Part shown: one piece after another, positions 54,113-61,899 of the stretch | Layout of the letters: every line of letters begins with the position of its first letter | How positions within the stretch are numbered: the first letter of the stretch is position 1 | NCBI RefSeq assembly: GCF_020521235.1 | Contig: NZ_BLAY01000040.1 | Span: 1 to 61,899, forward strand | Reading direction: 5' to 3' | DNA: 61,899 nt | Origin: Microseira wollei NIES-4236 | GTDB lineage: Bacteria > Cyanobacteriota > Cyanobacteriia > Cyanobacteriales > Aerosakkonemataceae | Translations under genes and position numbers: made by a program | The notes under the pieces: model-generated | What the model saw: the letters and a program-made list of their open reading frames with translations, nothing else | Database searches by the model: none | What the model was told of the DNA's origin: nothing

Positions 54113-54388
54113 AAGCGATTCGCTTTTGGCAACAAGTTCGGGACTTACGCTTGGGCGACCTATCACCAAAGTTTCCAGCTGGGATCTCTAGTTCCTGGCG
54201 CCACGATTTTTCCGATAAATCCGGATGGGTGCGCGTAATATCATGTCCTGAGGTATCGGTAGTGTATGGATGGGTAATTGCTCGCTTGCTAATTGCGAGC
54301 TTTTCAATAGCCTCCACAGCAGCCATTAGCGATTAGCTATTAGCAGTTACACAACCGTTGCCTAAGGACATGATATAAATCCTGAAGT
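54113..54388. repeat. half copy of the GGACTTACGC element plus STRR units
   Basis: GGGACTTACGCTT (54140) followed by ATCACCAAAGTTTCCAGC and a partial CGATTTTTCCGATAAA, then a CTCGCTTGCTAATTGCGAGC hairpin (54281-54300) and inverted TTAGCGATTAGC units. No gene seen. Confidence 0.75.
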
Positions 54389-55243
54389 TTACTCAAACAC
54401 CACCGTGCGATCGCCGTAAACCAAGACTCGATTTTGCAAATGCGATCGCACTGCTCTTGATAGCACCACTCGCTCTAAATCTTTGCCTTTGCGAATCAAA
54501 TCTGCCACTTCATCTCGATGGCTGACCCGCACTACTTCTTGCTCAATAATCGGCCCTTGGTCTAAGTTGGCAGTGACATAGTGAGCCGTTGCCCCAATAA
54601 TTTTAACTCCCCGTTTATACGCTTGTTGGTAAGGATTTGCCCCCACAAACGCAGGTAGAAATGAATGGTGAATGTTGATCGCGTGGGGAAATTGATCGAT
54701 AAAACTAGGGCTGAGAATCTGCATATACTTAGCCAGAACAACCAGATCGATGTTATAATGTCGTAGCAGTTCTAACTGTTTGGCTTCCTGCTCAAGTTTG
54801 TTCTCTTTGGTAATCGGAATGTGGTGATAGTCGATGCCGAATTGTTCTGCGATAGCGCGTAAATCAGGATGATTGCTAATAATCAGATTAATTTCAGCCG
54901 GTAGATCGCCCGCTCGCTGTCTCCAGATCAAATCTAACAAACAATGTTCCTGACGACTTACCCAAATAGCAATTCGGCGCACGGTGTCAGAGAAGTGAAG
55001 TTGCCAGGTTGCTTGCAAGGGTTGGGCAATAGCATTGAAAGCAGGGCCGATCAATTCGCGGGACAGACCAAACCCGTCTAACTGCCATTCAAGGCGCGTC
55101 AGAAACAGTCCAGCAGCAAAGTCGGTATGCTGATCGGCATGAACGATGTTGCCCCCATAGGCATAGATGAAATTGGCAAATTTTGCTACCAATCCTCGTT
55201 GGTCGGGGCAAGAAATGAGTAGGGTTGCTGTAGCAGAAGTCAT
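54389..55243 (-). CDS. purU: formyltetrahydrofolate deformylase
   Basis: PurU releases formate from 10-formyl-THF, feeding purine synthesis and balancing one-carbon pools. From ATG 55243 it has 284 residues. An N-terminal ACT domain (ATLLISCPDQRGLVAKFANF) is followed by the formyltransferase fold with LVVLAKYMQILSPSF, the catalytic pattern AINIHHSFLPAFVGANPY and KIIGATAHYVTANLDQGPII. Asn, His and Asp of the active site are all present. MetH in the same window uses the same pool. It stands alone between the TPR gene and the TnpB relic. Confidence 0.95.
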   Translation of the reverse strand: MTSATATLLISCPDQRGLVAKFANFIYAYGGNIVHADQHTDFAAGLFLTRLEWQLDGFGLSRELIGPAFNAIAQPLQATWQLHFSDTVRRIAIWVSRQEHCLLDLIWRQRAGDLPAEINLIISNHPDLRAIAEQFGIDYHHIPITKENKLEQEAKQLELLRHYNIDLVVLAKYMQILSPSFIDQFPHAINIHHSFLPAFVGANPYQQAYKRGVKIIGATAHYVTANLDQGPIIEQEVVRVSHRDEVADLIRKGKDLERVVLSRAVRSHLQNRVLVYGDRTVVFE

Positions 55244-55411
55244 AAGCACTCCGGTACAAATAACGTCTCATTAAACCCGAAAATCGATCGCCAGAATGTT
55301 CCGCCCCTAAACTTTTGGGTAAACCCGATACTTGGTAAGGACAAGGCACGATCAATATTTCGGGTTTGACAACCAATGTTTTACATGCGTCCCTACTGGC
55401 GCTGGCGGAGG

Positions 55412-55560
55412 GTGACATCTTCCCACACTTCCCTTCGGGTAAGTGTGGGCTTCCAAAGAATCACTTCTTGGAATTCCTGGTTGCTCCCTTGCGGGGTTTT
55501 GACACTTGCCTAGACAGAAAAGCATCTGCCCCCGGTAGATCGTCTGCACAGGCAGTTTCC
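55412..55560 (-). ncRNA. putative TnpB guide RNA (omega RNA) and element right end
   Basis: On the minus strand, after the TnpB stop, a hairpin CCCACACTT-ACCCGAAGGG-AAGTGTGGG (55422-55449) is followed by AAGATGTCAC (55412-55421), the usual look of the IS605-type right end that forms the 3' part of the guide RNA scaffold. The 5' limit inside the tnpB end is not visible; 55560 is a guess. The adjacent downstream bases would be the guide. Confidence 0.5.
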
Positions 55561-56721
55561 ATTCCCGTCTGTCCAACGGTACTGACTAGGGAAATTCCCC
55601 GATTTCTAATGACTTGACCTGAAGCTACATCCCTATCCGTCGTGTATCCACAATCAGGACAGTTATTAACCCTAACACTCAAGTCTTTTTTAACTTCACC
55701 CCCACACTCAGGACATTCCTGAGAAGTCCCTCTAGCGTCAACCTCACCAAAAAACTTTCCACGCTTCCAACACACATACTTGACAATGGTTCGGAACTGT
55801 CCAAACCCAGCATCAAGCATATGTTTACCAAACATCCCTTTAGCCCCCGTTCTATAGTCCAAATCTTCCATGAAGACCATATCACCAGCATCACAAAGAG
55901 CATGAGCTTGTTTGAAATGAAAGTCCTTCCTAGTGTTATCAATTGTGTGGTGAAGTCTTGCGACTTTAAGTCTGGCTTTCTCGTAATTGTTCGACCGTTT
56001 TTGTTTCCTCTTGAGTCGGCGTTGCAGCACTTTCAGCCTACGAGAGCAGACTTTTAAAGAACTTTGGCGGTTGAACGCTTACACTATCGCTGCTTGCCAA
56101 AAACTTTTGGATTCCCACGTCAACCCCAATCGGATGACCATGAGGCATTGCATCAGGAACGCTGACATCACATTGAATGTTGATGGATGCGTACCATCTA
56201 TCTGCTTTCCCGATCGCCCTTACCTGCTTCACCACAAACCCACTGGTAATTGGTCGATGCAGGTTAATTGTAATGGCTCCAATCTTGGGCAGTTTAATAT
56301 GGAAATTAGTTACATGATTCTCCTTAAATTGGGGAAACAGCAACGACTTAAATTGCCCGTAATTCTTGAATCTGGGAAACCCAAAACCCCTTTCCTGAAA
56401 GTATTCCCATCCCCGATGCAATTGCTTAATTCCTTGCTGAAGAACCTGAGAAGGATCCTCACCTAGTTTTGGGAATTCCTTCTTGGCTTTGGGCAAGTTG
56501 TTAAGCTGATTGATTTCCTTGGGAAACTTGGCTTTTGCTGGAATGATGTACTCTTTCTCCAAAGAGCATCTATCTATCAAGCACTTGCGACTATCGCACC
56601 AATCTTTTATCTCCCGCAGTGCGTAGTTGTATGCACCACGACAGATTTCCAGCCACTCAATCAACTTCTGTTCTTGAGCGGCATTAGGGTAGATTCGATA
56701 GCGGTAGTTAAATGTCAGCAT
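55461..56721 (-). pseudogene. tnpB: TnpB (IS200/IS605 family) with one frameshift
   Basis: The N-terminal part (56721-56038, 227 residues) begins TFNYRYRIYPNAAQEQKLIEWL and reaches the first RuvC Asp in IGVDVGIQKFLASSD. It then stops. The C-terminal part (to 55461) continues one base off with RRLKVLQRRLKRKQKRSNNY, FMEDLDYRTGAKG (RuvC Glu), the zinc finger CPECGG ... CPDCGYTTDRDVASG (RuvC Asp). An extra A in the TTTAAAA run near 56055 explains the shift. All catalytic residues remain. No TnpA gene is adjacent. It is probably inactive, unless the shift is a sequencing error. Confidence 0.88.
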
Positions 56722-56797
56722 CCAAGTATTATAGAGTGTTTACTGGGTGATGCTCAACTGTTAACTGTTAATTTTAGGAACGTTGAGTTGCGTAAAA

Positions 56798-57544
56798 TTA
56801 ACTTGGGGGAGTCGATGTACCGAAGGGAAGTTTGGGATACATGGACTCCCCCAAACCCCCTCGCAAGATAAATTCTGCGATCGCTAAATCTTGCGGCGTC
56901 GTGATCTTTAAATTTGTCTCTTCCCCTGCCACAATTCGCACCGGCAGACCGCATTTTTCAAACAAAGCCGCATCGTCGGTGACTTCCCACCCCGCCTCCC
57001 GTCCTTGGGCGTGGCATTGTTTCAGTTGTTGCACGTCAAACGCTTGCGGCGTCTGCGCCGCCCACAGCAAGCGCCGATCCGGCGTATCCTCAATCAAACC
57101 AGAGCCATCGACGATTTTAATCGTATCCTTCACCGGCACGGCGGCAATTAAACCCGGACAGGAAAGAATCGCTTCGGCGCAGCGGTCGAGTAAATCGGGG
57201 GTCGCCAAACACCTAGCACCGTCGTGAATTAGTACTTGTTGAGCTGCAACGGGTAGCGCTTGTAACCCGTTATAGACCGACTCCTGACGGGTAGCGCCGC
57301 CCTGGATTAGCTGTACTGGCTTAGTTAGAGATAGTTCAGCCAGAATTTCCTTTAAATCTGCCCAGTCGTCTGGTTGGGAAACAATGCCAATCCAACCGAT
57401 TCGGCGCGAAGCTTCCGCCGCTAGAAGCGTCCAGGCAATTAGGGGTTTACCCAACAAACTCAACAAAAGCTTGTTGCGATCGCTACCCATGCGACGCCCC
57501 ATCCCGGCTGCTGGAATTAATAAATACACGGTCTTGTTTAACAA
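56798..57544 (-). CDS. ispD: 2-C-methyl-D-erythritol 4-phosphate cytidylyltransferase
   Basis: IspD joins CTP to methylerythritol phosphate in isoprenoid synthesis. 248 residues from a TTG at 57544 (a GTG at 57529 is equally possible). Marks: LLIPAAGMGRRMGSDRNK (CTP loop), VLIHDGARCL, AAVPVKDTIK, AAQTPQAF, VTDDAALFEKCG and NLKITTPQDLAIAE. The last roughly 18 residues (GESMYPKLPFGTSTPPS) come from a hairpin repeat at 56803-56854 and are not native; the usual end is near AEFIL. The gene is divergent from the GT9 gene. Confidence 0.94.
   Translation of the reverse strand: MLNKTVYLLIPAAGMGRRMGSDRNKLLLSLLGKPLIAWTLLAAEASRRIGWIGIVSQPDDWADLKEILAELSLTKPVQLIQGGATRQESVYNGLQALPVAAQQVLIHDGARCLATPDLLDRCAEAILSCPGLIAAVPVKDTIKIVDGSGLIEDTPDRRLLWAAQTPQAFDVQQLKQCHAQGREAGWEVTDDAALFEKCGLPVRIVAGEETNLKITTPQDLAIAEFILRGGLGESMYPKLPFGTSTPPS
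56803..56854. repeat. 17-bp inverted repeat inside the ispD 3' end
   Basis: TTGGGGGAGTCGATGTA (56803-56819) and TACATGGACTCCCCCAA (56838-56854) pair with one mismatch around an 18-base loop. Confidence 0.92.
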
Positions 57545-57604
57545 TGGTTGAACTAGAGATATCTTCCCTTAAAATGAGGAGCGGAAAAGCCTGTCTGGAG
57601 AAGT

Positions 57605-58567
57605 ATGCGAGTAGTAGCCCTAGTTCCTGGCGGGATTGGCGATCAAATCCTGTTCTTTCCGACCTTGGACGACCTGAAGCGGTCTTACCCCGACGCCAAC
57701 ATTGATGTGGTAGTCGAACCTCGATCTGCGGGTGCATATAGAGTCTGCAAGTCGATTAACGATGTGTTGCTGTACGATTTCAAGGATCGCAACAGTCCCG
57801 CAGATTGGGGCAATTTATTGGGGAGATTGCGCGATCGCGAGTACGATGTTGCTATTTCCTTGGGTCAAACTTGGCTAGTCGGTCTACTGCTGTGGTTAAC
57901 TGGCATTAACAAGCGGATTGGCTACGCAGGCGGCGGTTCGCCGTTTCTGACTGACCCGGTTCCCCTGAACAAAGACCAGTACGCCGCAGCGATGTACCAC
58001 GACCTGCTCAAAGGGATGGGTATTACTAGCCCCTGTCCCCAGTTAGCCATCAACCTGCCCAAACAAGATATTCTATGGGCGGAAGCCGAACAGAAACGGC
58101 TGGGTATTACCGAAAGCGGCTATGTTTTGATCCACGGTGGTTCTAGTAAGCTAGCCCAAGCCAAAGGCATCGATAAAATCTATCCCGTCGAAAATTGGAT
58201 CAAAATTATTCAAGATTTCCAACAACGACAGCCGGATCTTTCCGTCGTGGCGATCGCTGGACCAGAAGATATCGAGTTGGTTAACCAGCTGCTTTTGGCA
58301 TTCCCCAACCTTAAATTTACCGCCCCAGAGGATATCGGCAAATTAGCCGCAACCATCGGCGGTGCCAGTTTGATGCTGTGTACCGATAGCGCACCCATGC
58401 ACCTAGCAGTCGCAGTGCAAACTTATACCATCGCCCTATTTGGTCCCACCGATCCAGAAAAATTGTTGCCCAAGACCGATCGCGCGATCGCCATCAAATC
58501 CCCCACCGGGAAAATGGCAGACATCTCACCCGAAACCATCTTAGAAAAAGTTTGGGGCGGAGGCTGA
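57605..58567 (+). CDS. glycosyltransferase family 9 (heptosyltransferase-like)
   Basis: 320 residues with two Rossmann-like halves. Marks are LVPGGIGDQILFFPTLDDL at the start, IGYAGGGSPFLTD, VLIHGGSSKLAQAKGID and CTDSAPMHLAVAVQTYTIALFGPTDPEK in the second half (the His-containing GT9 motif). Family members add heptose or other sugars to lipopolysaccharide-type acceptors; heptose use is not certain in cyanobacteria. A GGAGAAGT site precedes the ATG. The start codon is 60 bases from the divergent ispD. Confidence 0.92.
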   Translation: MRVVALVPGGIGDQILFFPTLDDLKRSYPDANIDVVVEPRSAGAYRVCKSINDVLLYDFKDRNSPADWGNLLGRLRDREYDVAISLGQTWLVGLLLWLTGINKRIGYAGGGSPFLTDPVPLNKDQYAAAMYHDLLKGMGITSPCPQLAINLPKQDILWAEAEQKRLGITESGYVLIHGGSSKLAQAKGIDKIYPVENWIKIIQDFQQRQPDLSVVAIAGPEDIELVNQLLLAFPNLKFTAPEDIGKLAATIGGASLMLCTDSAPMHLAVAVQTYTIALFGPTDPEKLLPKTDRAIAIKSPTGKMADISPETILEKVWGGG

Positions 58568-58843
58568 TTATACAGAATAGGTAATGGCTAATTGGTAATG
58601 GGTCATAGCAATCCCCAGTAATTTACTACCGGGGATAGACTTGCCACGGCTGAGGATACCTAAGCGGAACACCGGGCGGGTAGGTTTGAGTTGTCGGGAC
58701 TTACGCACGAAGATCCTATCACCAAAGTTTCAAGCTACGAAAACGACGATTTTTCAGATAAACAAAGGTGATTTGCGTAAGTCCTGTTTGAGTAACTTGG
58801 AAGAATAGAGCTAGGCTCGCTGCTTTTGAATCAGTTCCTCAAT
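58568..58843. repeat. intergenic with GGACTTACGCA foldback
   Basis: A STRR-like TAATGGC/TAATTGG stretch (58581-58600) and a full foldback: GGACTTACGCA (58697-58707) facing TGCGTAAGTCC (58774-58784), with ATCACCAAAGTTT inside and CGACGATTTTTC. No gene seen. Confidence 0.85.
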
Positions 58844-59008
58844 CTAAAAATCGTCGTCGTCGCGCTTTGCCGCGAAACTCTCCATGCCGCCCCAATATTG
58901 CAGGCAATAGTAGCGATCTGGTGGATCGTCAGGGTCGGGTCGGGAAGCTGGCAGGGTTTGGCTGATAATGTTCGGAGCTAAACGCGTAATGTTCGGAGTT
59001 AAACGCGT
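58844..59008 (-). pseudogene. C-terminal gene fragment with heptapeptide repeats
   Basis: A frame without a start codon ends at TAG (58844-58846). It reads two units of TRLTPNI-type heptapeptide, then SQTLPASRPDPDDPPDRYY and CLQYWGGMESFAAKRDDDDF. The latter looks like real protein sequence, so this is likely the tail of a lost gene. I do not recognise a family. Confidence 0.35.
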
Positions 59009-59074
59009 AATGTTCGGAGCTACGCGTACGCACCAGTCGCTGGAGAAAACAAAACCAGCGACCGGATGCGTACG
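58967..59074. repeat. 21-bp tandem repeat and hairpin
   Basis: AATGTTCGGAGCTAAACGCGT at 58967, a second copy at 58988 with one change and a third shortened by two bases at 59009. A long hairpin follows: CGTACGCA (59025-59032) with TGCGTACG (59067-59074), inner CAGTCGCTGG with CCAGCGACCG. Confidence 0.9.
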
Positions 59075-59085
59075 CTGGTTAGGGT

Positions 59086-59468
59086 TCAGCTAGAAGCTTC
59101 TTCCTCTTCAAATTCTTCTAGTAGCTTGGTCAATTCATCTTCTAAGTCATTTATCTCCCCTAAAATTTTTTGATGATGCTCTCGGTTCTCCTTAAGTCGG
59201 GCTTCTAGTCGTTGCCCATGAGCTTCTACGTATGCCAGATGAGCTTGCCGAATTTGCCTCAACTGGCGAAGCATTTTCCCAATATTTGCGGTTCCACGTT
59301 TTCGTCCATGCCCCTCGCCCAACGCTCGATCAATTCGCTCCGACTTGTATTCATCAGTTCCGCTAAGCGATCTAGCTTCTGAATACTGGATGGGGTTAGC
59401 ATCAGGCTCACCCTCTGCTTGTACTCCCCGTGTCGAGTCATCCAAGCCTGTTTTTTCTTGTCGGTCAT
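59086..59468 (-). pseudogene. ribbon-helix-helix protein with coiled-coil tail, frameshifted
   Basis: From ATG 59468 (MTDKKKQAWMTRHGEYK) the frame gives a CopG-like RHH domain: VSLMLTPSSIQKLDRLAELM then NTSRSELIERWARG. It ends soon after, at 59259. The next frame continues GKMLRQLRQIRQAHLAYVEA and a long coiled coil (ILGEINDLEDELTKLLEEF). One base missing near the GGGAAAA run (about 59280) would join them into about 127 residues. The organisation suggests a plasmid- or mobile-element-type DNA-binding protein. It may be broken by mutation or by a sequencing error. Confidence 0.7.
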
Positions 59469-59499
59469 CGCCCACATCACCTGCATACATGAGTTACAC

Positions 59500-59877
59500 A
59501 CCTAATTTAACAAAACAGTTGTCAACTATATACATAAATGCTATACATAGTTAAGTGCCACCTACATACATATGTTGTGTCACCTAGTTCCCCCCACCCC
59601 ACCAGGAGGGACGCCCCAAACCCAGCGGCGGTTCAGGAGCAACCCCAAGGCAACGATCCCCCCCTGCCCCCCCTTGTGCGGCAACAACTTCCACAACCGA
59701 ATACACAACCGAATAACCGATCTGGAAACTGGGATTACCCATTTAAAGGAGGGATGCCACTGATGCGCGGTCCGCGCCGTTGAACCGACAACCAAATACT
59801 CTGTAAATACCTCTACAAATTTGGGGGATCGCGAAATCTCGCATACCCCTTTCCTCACCAACTAAAAGGAAAAAACC
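59500..59877. other. intergenic, no firm gene
   Basis: A C-rich segment (59590-59710) reads as a proline-rich frame in more than one phase (PPLPPLVRQQLPQPNTQPNN in the plus frame from 59538), followed by AAAGGAGGG. The open frame has no family resemblance and overlaps repeat-like CCCCACCCCACC, so I do not call a gene. Confidence 0.45.
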
Positions 59878-60126
59878 ATGTGGCATGTAGTGCGGTATAG
59901 ATACGGCTGAAAGCCTGAAGTGGTGGCAAGCTTTCTGCGTTGTTGTCAAGCGATGTGGCGCGGGAACGAACTGTCAAAAGAATTTCCAGAAGACAGGTTT
60001 TACCCGTGCTGAGAAAGCAGCTTCTACCAACGCCGATCGATTGACGATATCTCCGAGGAGACTACCTGGAGAACCAAGAAACAGGTAGCAAGTAGAAAAC
60101 TAAATCCGAATTTAAGAAGGAGGTGA
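59878..60126 (+). pseudogene. short frame with two in-frame TGA codons
   Basis: After a good ribosome site (AAAAGGAAAAAACC) the frame reads MWHVVRYRYG, TGA (59908), KPEVVASFLRCCQAMWRGNE and so on to FYPC, TGA (60010), then ESSFYQRRSIDDISEETTW and a final TGA TAA. With both TGA read through it would be 82 codons and contains no TAA or TAG inside. The region has other decayed genes, so loss of function is the simple reading. No family recognised. Confidence 0.4.
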
Positions 60127-60216
60127 TAACCCAGCACTTGTTTTCTATCACAATGTCTTCCTAATACTCCAGTTTTTTATTAGGGCATCGCTGAAGATGC
60201 CCCTTACTACCGAATC

Positions 60217-60384
60217 ATGACAATCACGAAAATTAAATTCTCCACACCCGTTGCAGTCGAAGGTTACAACCAGGAACAAATTACTTTTACTAAAGAAGTT
60301 GCTCGCGACGACAACATACCAAATGTTATTATACCGGCGAAATTCGGGACAAAATCCGAGAAAATAGTTCAAGAGTTAATGTAG
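60217..60384 (+). CDS. hypothetical small protein
   Basis: 55 residues: MTITKIKFSTPVAVEGYNQE then QITFTKEVARDDNIPNVIIP and a short end. The even mix and the strand-like pattern suggest a real protein, perhaps a truncated one. No family recognised and no clear ribosome site is present, although CTTACTACCGAATC precedes it. Confidence 0.45.
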   Translation: MTITKIKFSTPVAVEGYNQEQITFTKEVARDDNIPNVIIPAKFGTKSEKIVQELM

Positions 60385-60399
60385 AAGTATCAACTACGA

Positions 60400-61170
60400 G
60401 GTCAAAAAATTAAGCTGATCCGAGTTTAAACGTTGCTGTGGGGTAAAGCCAGAGACATTTGAACAGATGGTGAAAGTGATAGCAGCCGAAAAAAAGCTGC
60501 AAACCCTGCCGGGAATACCAAGCAAATTAAGTATCCCAGAGCAAATATTAATGACTTTGATCTGGCGAGAATATCCCACATACTTTCATTGGGTAGCTGG
60601 GGGATTGACGCAGCAAATGCTTATATAATCATCCAAAAAGTGGAGAAGATTTTAATTAAGTCAGGGCGGTTTAACTGGCCAGGGAAAAAAGCACTTGTCC
60701 AAAGCTCGAGATTGAAAATGTGGTGGGGCGGCAAAACCAAAGATAGAAAGGCCAAAAACAACAGAAAAACTACTAGATTGTTTGACAAAAATGCCAGAGA
60801 ATAAAGTCTCAGTTCCTAGCCAAACAAAAGAATAGAGAAATCATCTGTGTTCATGGCGGCAGAGGGAAAGTACATGATTTTAGTCTGTGGAAAAAGAGTA
60901 AAATTCCCCCTCGGCGATCCGGATACTTGAGAAGCGATACCCTGCAAAAACTCCCGGAAACAAGTCGAAATCCCCAGAAAAAGAGCAAAAATAAAGAGTT
61001 AACCGTGGAGCCAAAGAAAGCTAATCGCCAGTTAGCACTCATAGCGAATAGTTATCTCACATATTCATCGCCATCTCAAAAGATTTCGCCGAGTTTCATC
61101 CCGCTACAGAAATCGAAGAAGACGATTTGGTTTGAGACTTAATTTGATGGCTGGTATCTATAATTATGAA
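60400..61170 (+). pseudogene. decayed IS5-family-like transposase
   Basis: Pieces of one transposase can be read in order across three or more frames: FKRCCGVKPETFEQMVKVIA and IPSKLSIPEQILMTLIWREY (to about 60600), IIQKVEKILIKSGRFNWPGK (60625-60690), EIICVHGGRGKVHDFSLWKK (60840-60900), KNKELTVEPKKANRQLA (60988-61040) and SHIHRHLKRFRRVSSRYRNR then FGLRLNLMAGIYNYE (61060-61170). The catalytic DDE segments are partly missing. Terminal inverted repeats were not found. Several indels show that it is long inactive. Confidence 0.82.
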
Positions 61171-61196
61171 GTTATTCACCAACCAAAAGAGCAATC

Positions 61197-61511
61197 TTGA
61201 ATTACTTTCGCCAGAGGTCTATTGAAGAGTTGAGACTCTTAGCCTCCTGTGTTTTACCCAGAATACAAGATTTGTCCAAAAAACAAGAGCCATGCAAAAA
61301 TGAATTGGGATTGTTGTCACTAAAAGTCAAAACCAAAACCAAGGAATGGAATGCGGTGGCGGAATTCTTGAGGGCACAAGGAATTAAACCTGACGCTAAA
61401 GACATGCCTCTATTTTATCGGTGATTAGCTCGAGCAGTTGCTCGAGAAAATGTTGAAGATGAAGAAGATGAAGAAGATGAAGATGACTCTGATGACGATG
61501 AAGACGAATAA
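61197..61511 (+). pseudogene. small acidic-tailed protein with an in-frame TGA
   Basis: From a TTG at 61197 the frame reads YFRQRSIEELRLLASCVLPR, then KVKTKTKEWNAVAEFLRAQG and PDAKDMPLFYR, then TGA (61422-61424), then LARAVARENVEDEEDEEDED to a TAA. A Trp codon (TGG) at the TGA would make a 104-residue protein with an Asp/Glu tail encoded by GATGAAGAA repeats. No family recognised. Confidence 0.45.
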
Positions 61512-61732
61512 AATACTCCATTTTAAGCAGGTGATGACCGGCGATTAATCTGTAGCCAGCACAGAATGGTACTGCACAGATAAAGGCAGTTTCACCCAGG
61601 ATACCATGGCGTTCTGCCAGCCTTTCTTCCCCCTGCACGCCGCGGGACCAACATCAGAAACCCACCACCGGATAGGGAAACCAGAAAGTAGGCGCAGTCA
61701 GGAAAGTAACTATTTCCATCAAACAAAATACT

Positions 61733-61897
61733 ATGACTAATCGCAACAGGAAAAACCCCAAAAATCAAGATCTATTTCCTTTTTATGACATCGTTTATAC
61801 CGATGCAGTGAAAGCAGAAATACAACAGCGGGTGCTGCGGAACCATCGATTGATGGCAGACTGGAATATGCAGATATCTCCACTAGGACCGCGTTGA
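61733..61897 (+). CDS. hypothetical small protein at the window edge
   Basis: 54 residues, basic at the start: MTNRNRKNPKNQDLFPFYDI, then AVKAEIQQRVLRNHRLMADW and a final TGA two bases before the window ends. No recognised family; no clear ribosome site. It may be a fragment. Confidence 0.35.
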   Translation: MTNRNRKNPKNQDLFPFYDIVYTDAVKAEIQQRVLRNHRLMADWNMQISPLGPR

Positions 61898-61899
61898 CC

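Noticed and set aside
56038-56060. Programmed frameshift in tnpB
   Set aside because: The run TTTAAAA is not in the phase needed for a classical -1 slippery heptamer; the needed change is a +1 skip, so a simple insertion is more likely.
59538-59783. Proline-rich 81-residue plus-strand frame
   Set aside because: Several phases are open through the same C-rich tract and the sequence shows no family or good start site.
60112-60126. AAGAAGGAGGTGATAACCC as the 3' end of a 16S rRNA
   Set aside because: It resembles the anti-Shine-Dalgarno complement only over a few bases and no rRNA sequence precedes it; it overlaps the end of a small frame.

Overview
The window looks like chromosomal DNA of a filamentous cyanobacterium of the Oscillatoriales type (Microcoleus/Kamptonema/Oscillatoria-like). 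This rests on frequent HIP1 octamers (GCGATCGC), arrays of the TAATTGC/TAATGGC heptamer (the STRR class), AAACCCGGTTTCT palindromes, a thylakoid-type thioredoxin-like protein, cobalamin-dependent MetH, and several protein types most familiar from cyanobacteria. No tRNA, rRNA or CRISPR array was found. The taxon is inferred by eye, not from a search.

Layout. (1) 0-6.5 kb: a broken heme-oxygenase-fold diiron protein, then a stress-type cluster on the minus strand (cupin, zinc alcohol/formaldehyde dehydrogenase, phosphoribosyltransferase, PfpI-ferritin fusion, DUF2267) and a DUF6335-like protein on the plus strand, spaced by foldback repeats. (2) 6.8-15.7 kb: murD, a large hybrid histidine kinase whose ATPase domain carries repeat-derived sequence, glyS, and a pentapeptide-repeat protein whose tail is made of repeat DNA. 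(3) 15.7-22.3 kb: a repeat-rich, decaying zone with a deleted porin, a ghost copy of the neighbouring ABC exporter genes, the intact exporter pair, a NlpC/P60-like hydrolase and a possible IS200/IS605 relic. (4) 22.3-26.5 kb: a cNMP/AAA+/polyferredoxin chimera and RtcB. (5) 26.8-36.6 kb: a compact DUF488-DUF488-OB operon behind a 20-bp palindrome, two toxin-antitoxin loci with toxins cut to about 20 residues, metH, a 2OG-Fe(II) oxygenase, a Panacea/RelE-like pair and a Uma2 protein.

(6) 38.9-52.35 kb is the highlight: fourteen plus-strand genes, mostly overlapping or a few bases apart. They encode an NTF2-like membrane protein, GT2 glycosyltransferase, D-aminoacylase-type amidohydrolase, Mpo1-like dioxygenase, three Rieske oxygenases, a GNAT-like protein, two ferritin-fold diiron proteins, a 2Fe-2S ferredoxin, a sterol-desaturase-family hydroxylase, a left-handed beta-helix transferase and a GH3-type acyl-adenylating ligase. 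Seven putative metal-dependent oxidases/oxygenases plus one ferredoxin, a ligase and transferases suggest a biosynthetic pathway making a heavily oxidised, possibly acyl-amide or glycosylated, small molecule or lipid. I do not recognise it as a described cluster.

(7) 52.4-58.6 kb: housekeeping genes (UPF0145, TPR protein, purU, ispD, GT9) with a frameshifted TnpB and its guide-RNA-like right end. (8) 58.8-61.9 kb: a decayed mobile or plasmid-like island with a frameshifted ribbon-helix-helix protein, a ruined IS5-type transposase and short genes with in-frame TGA codons.
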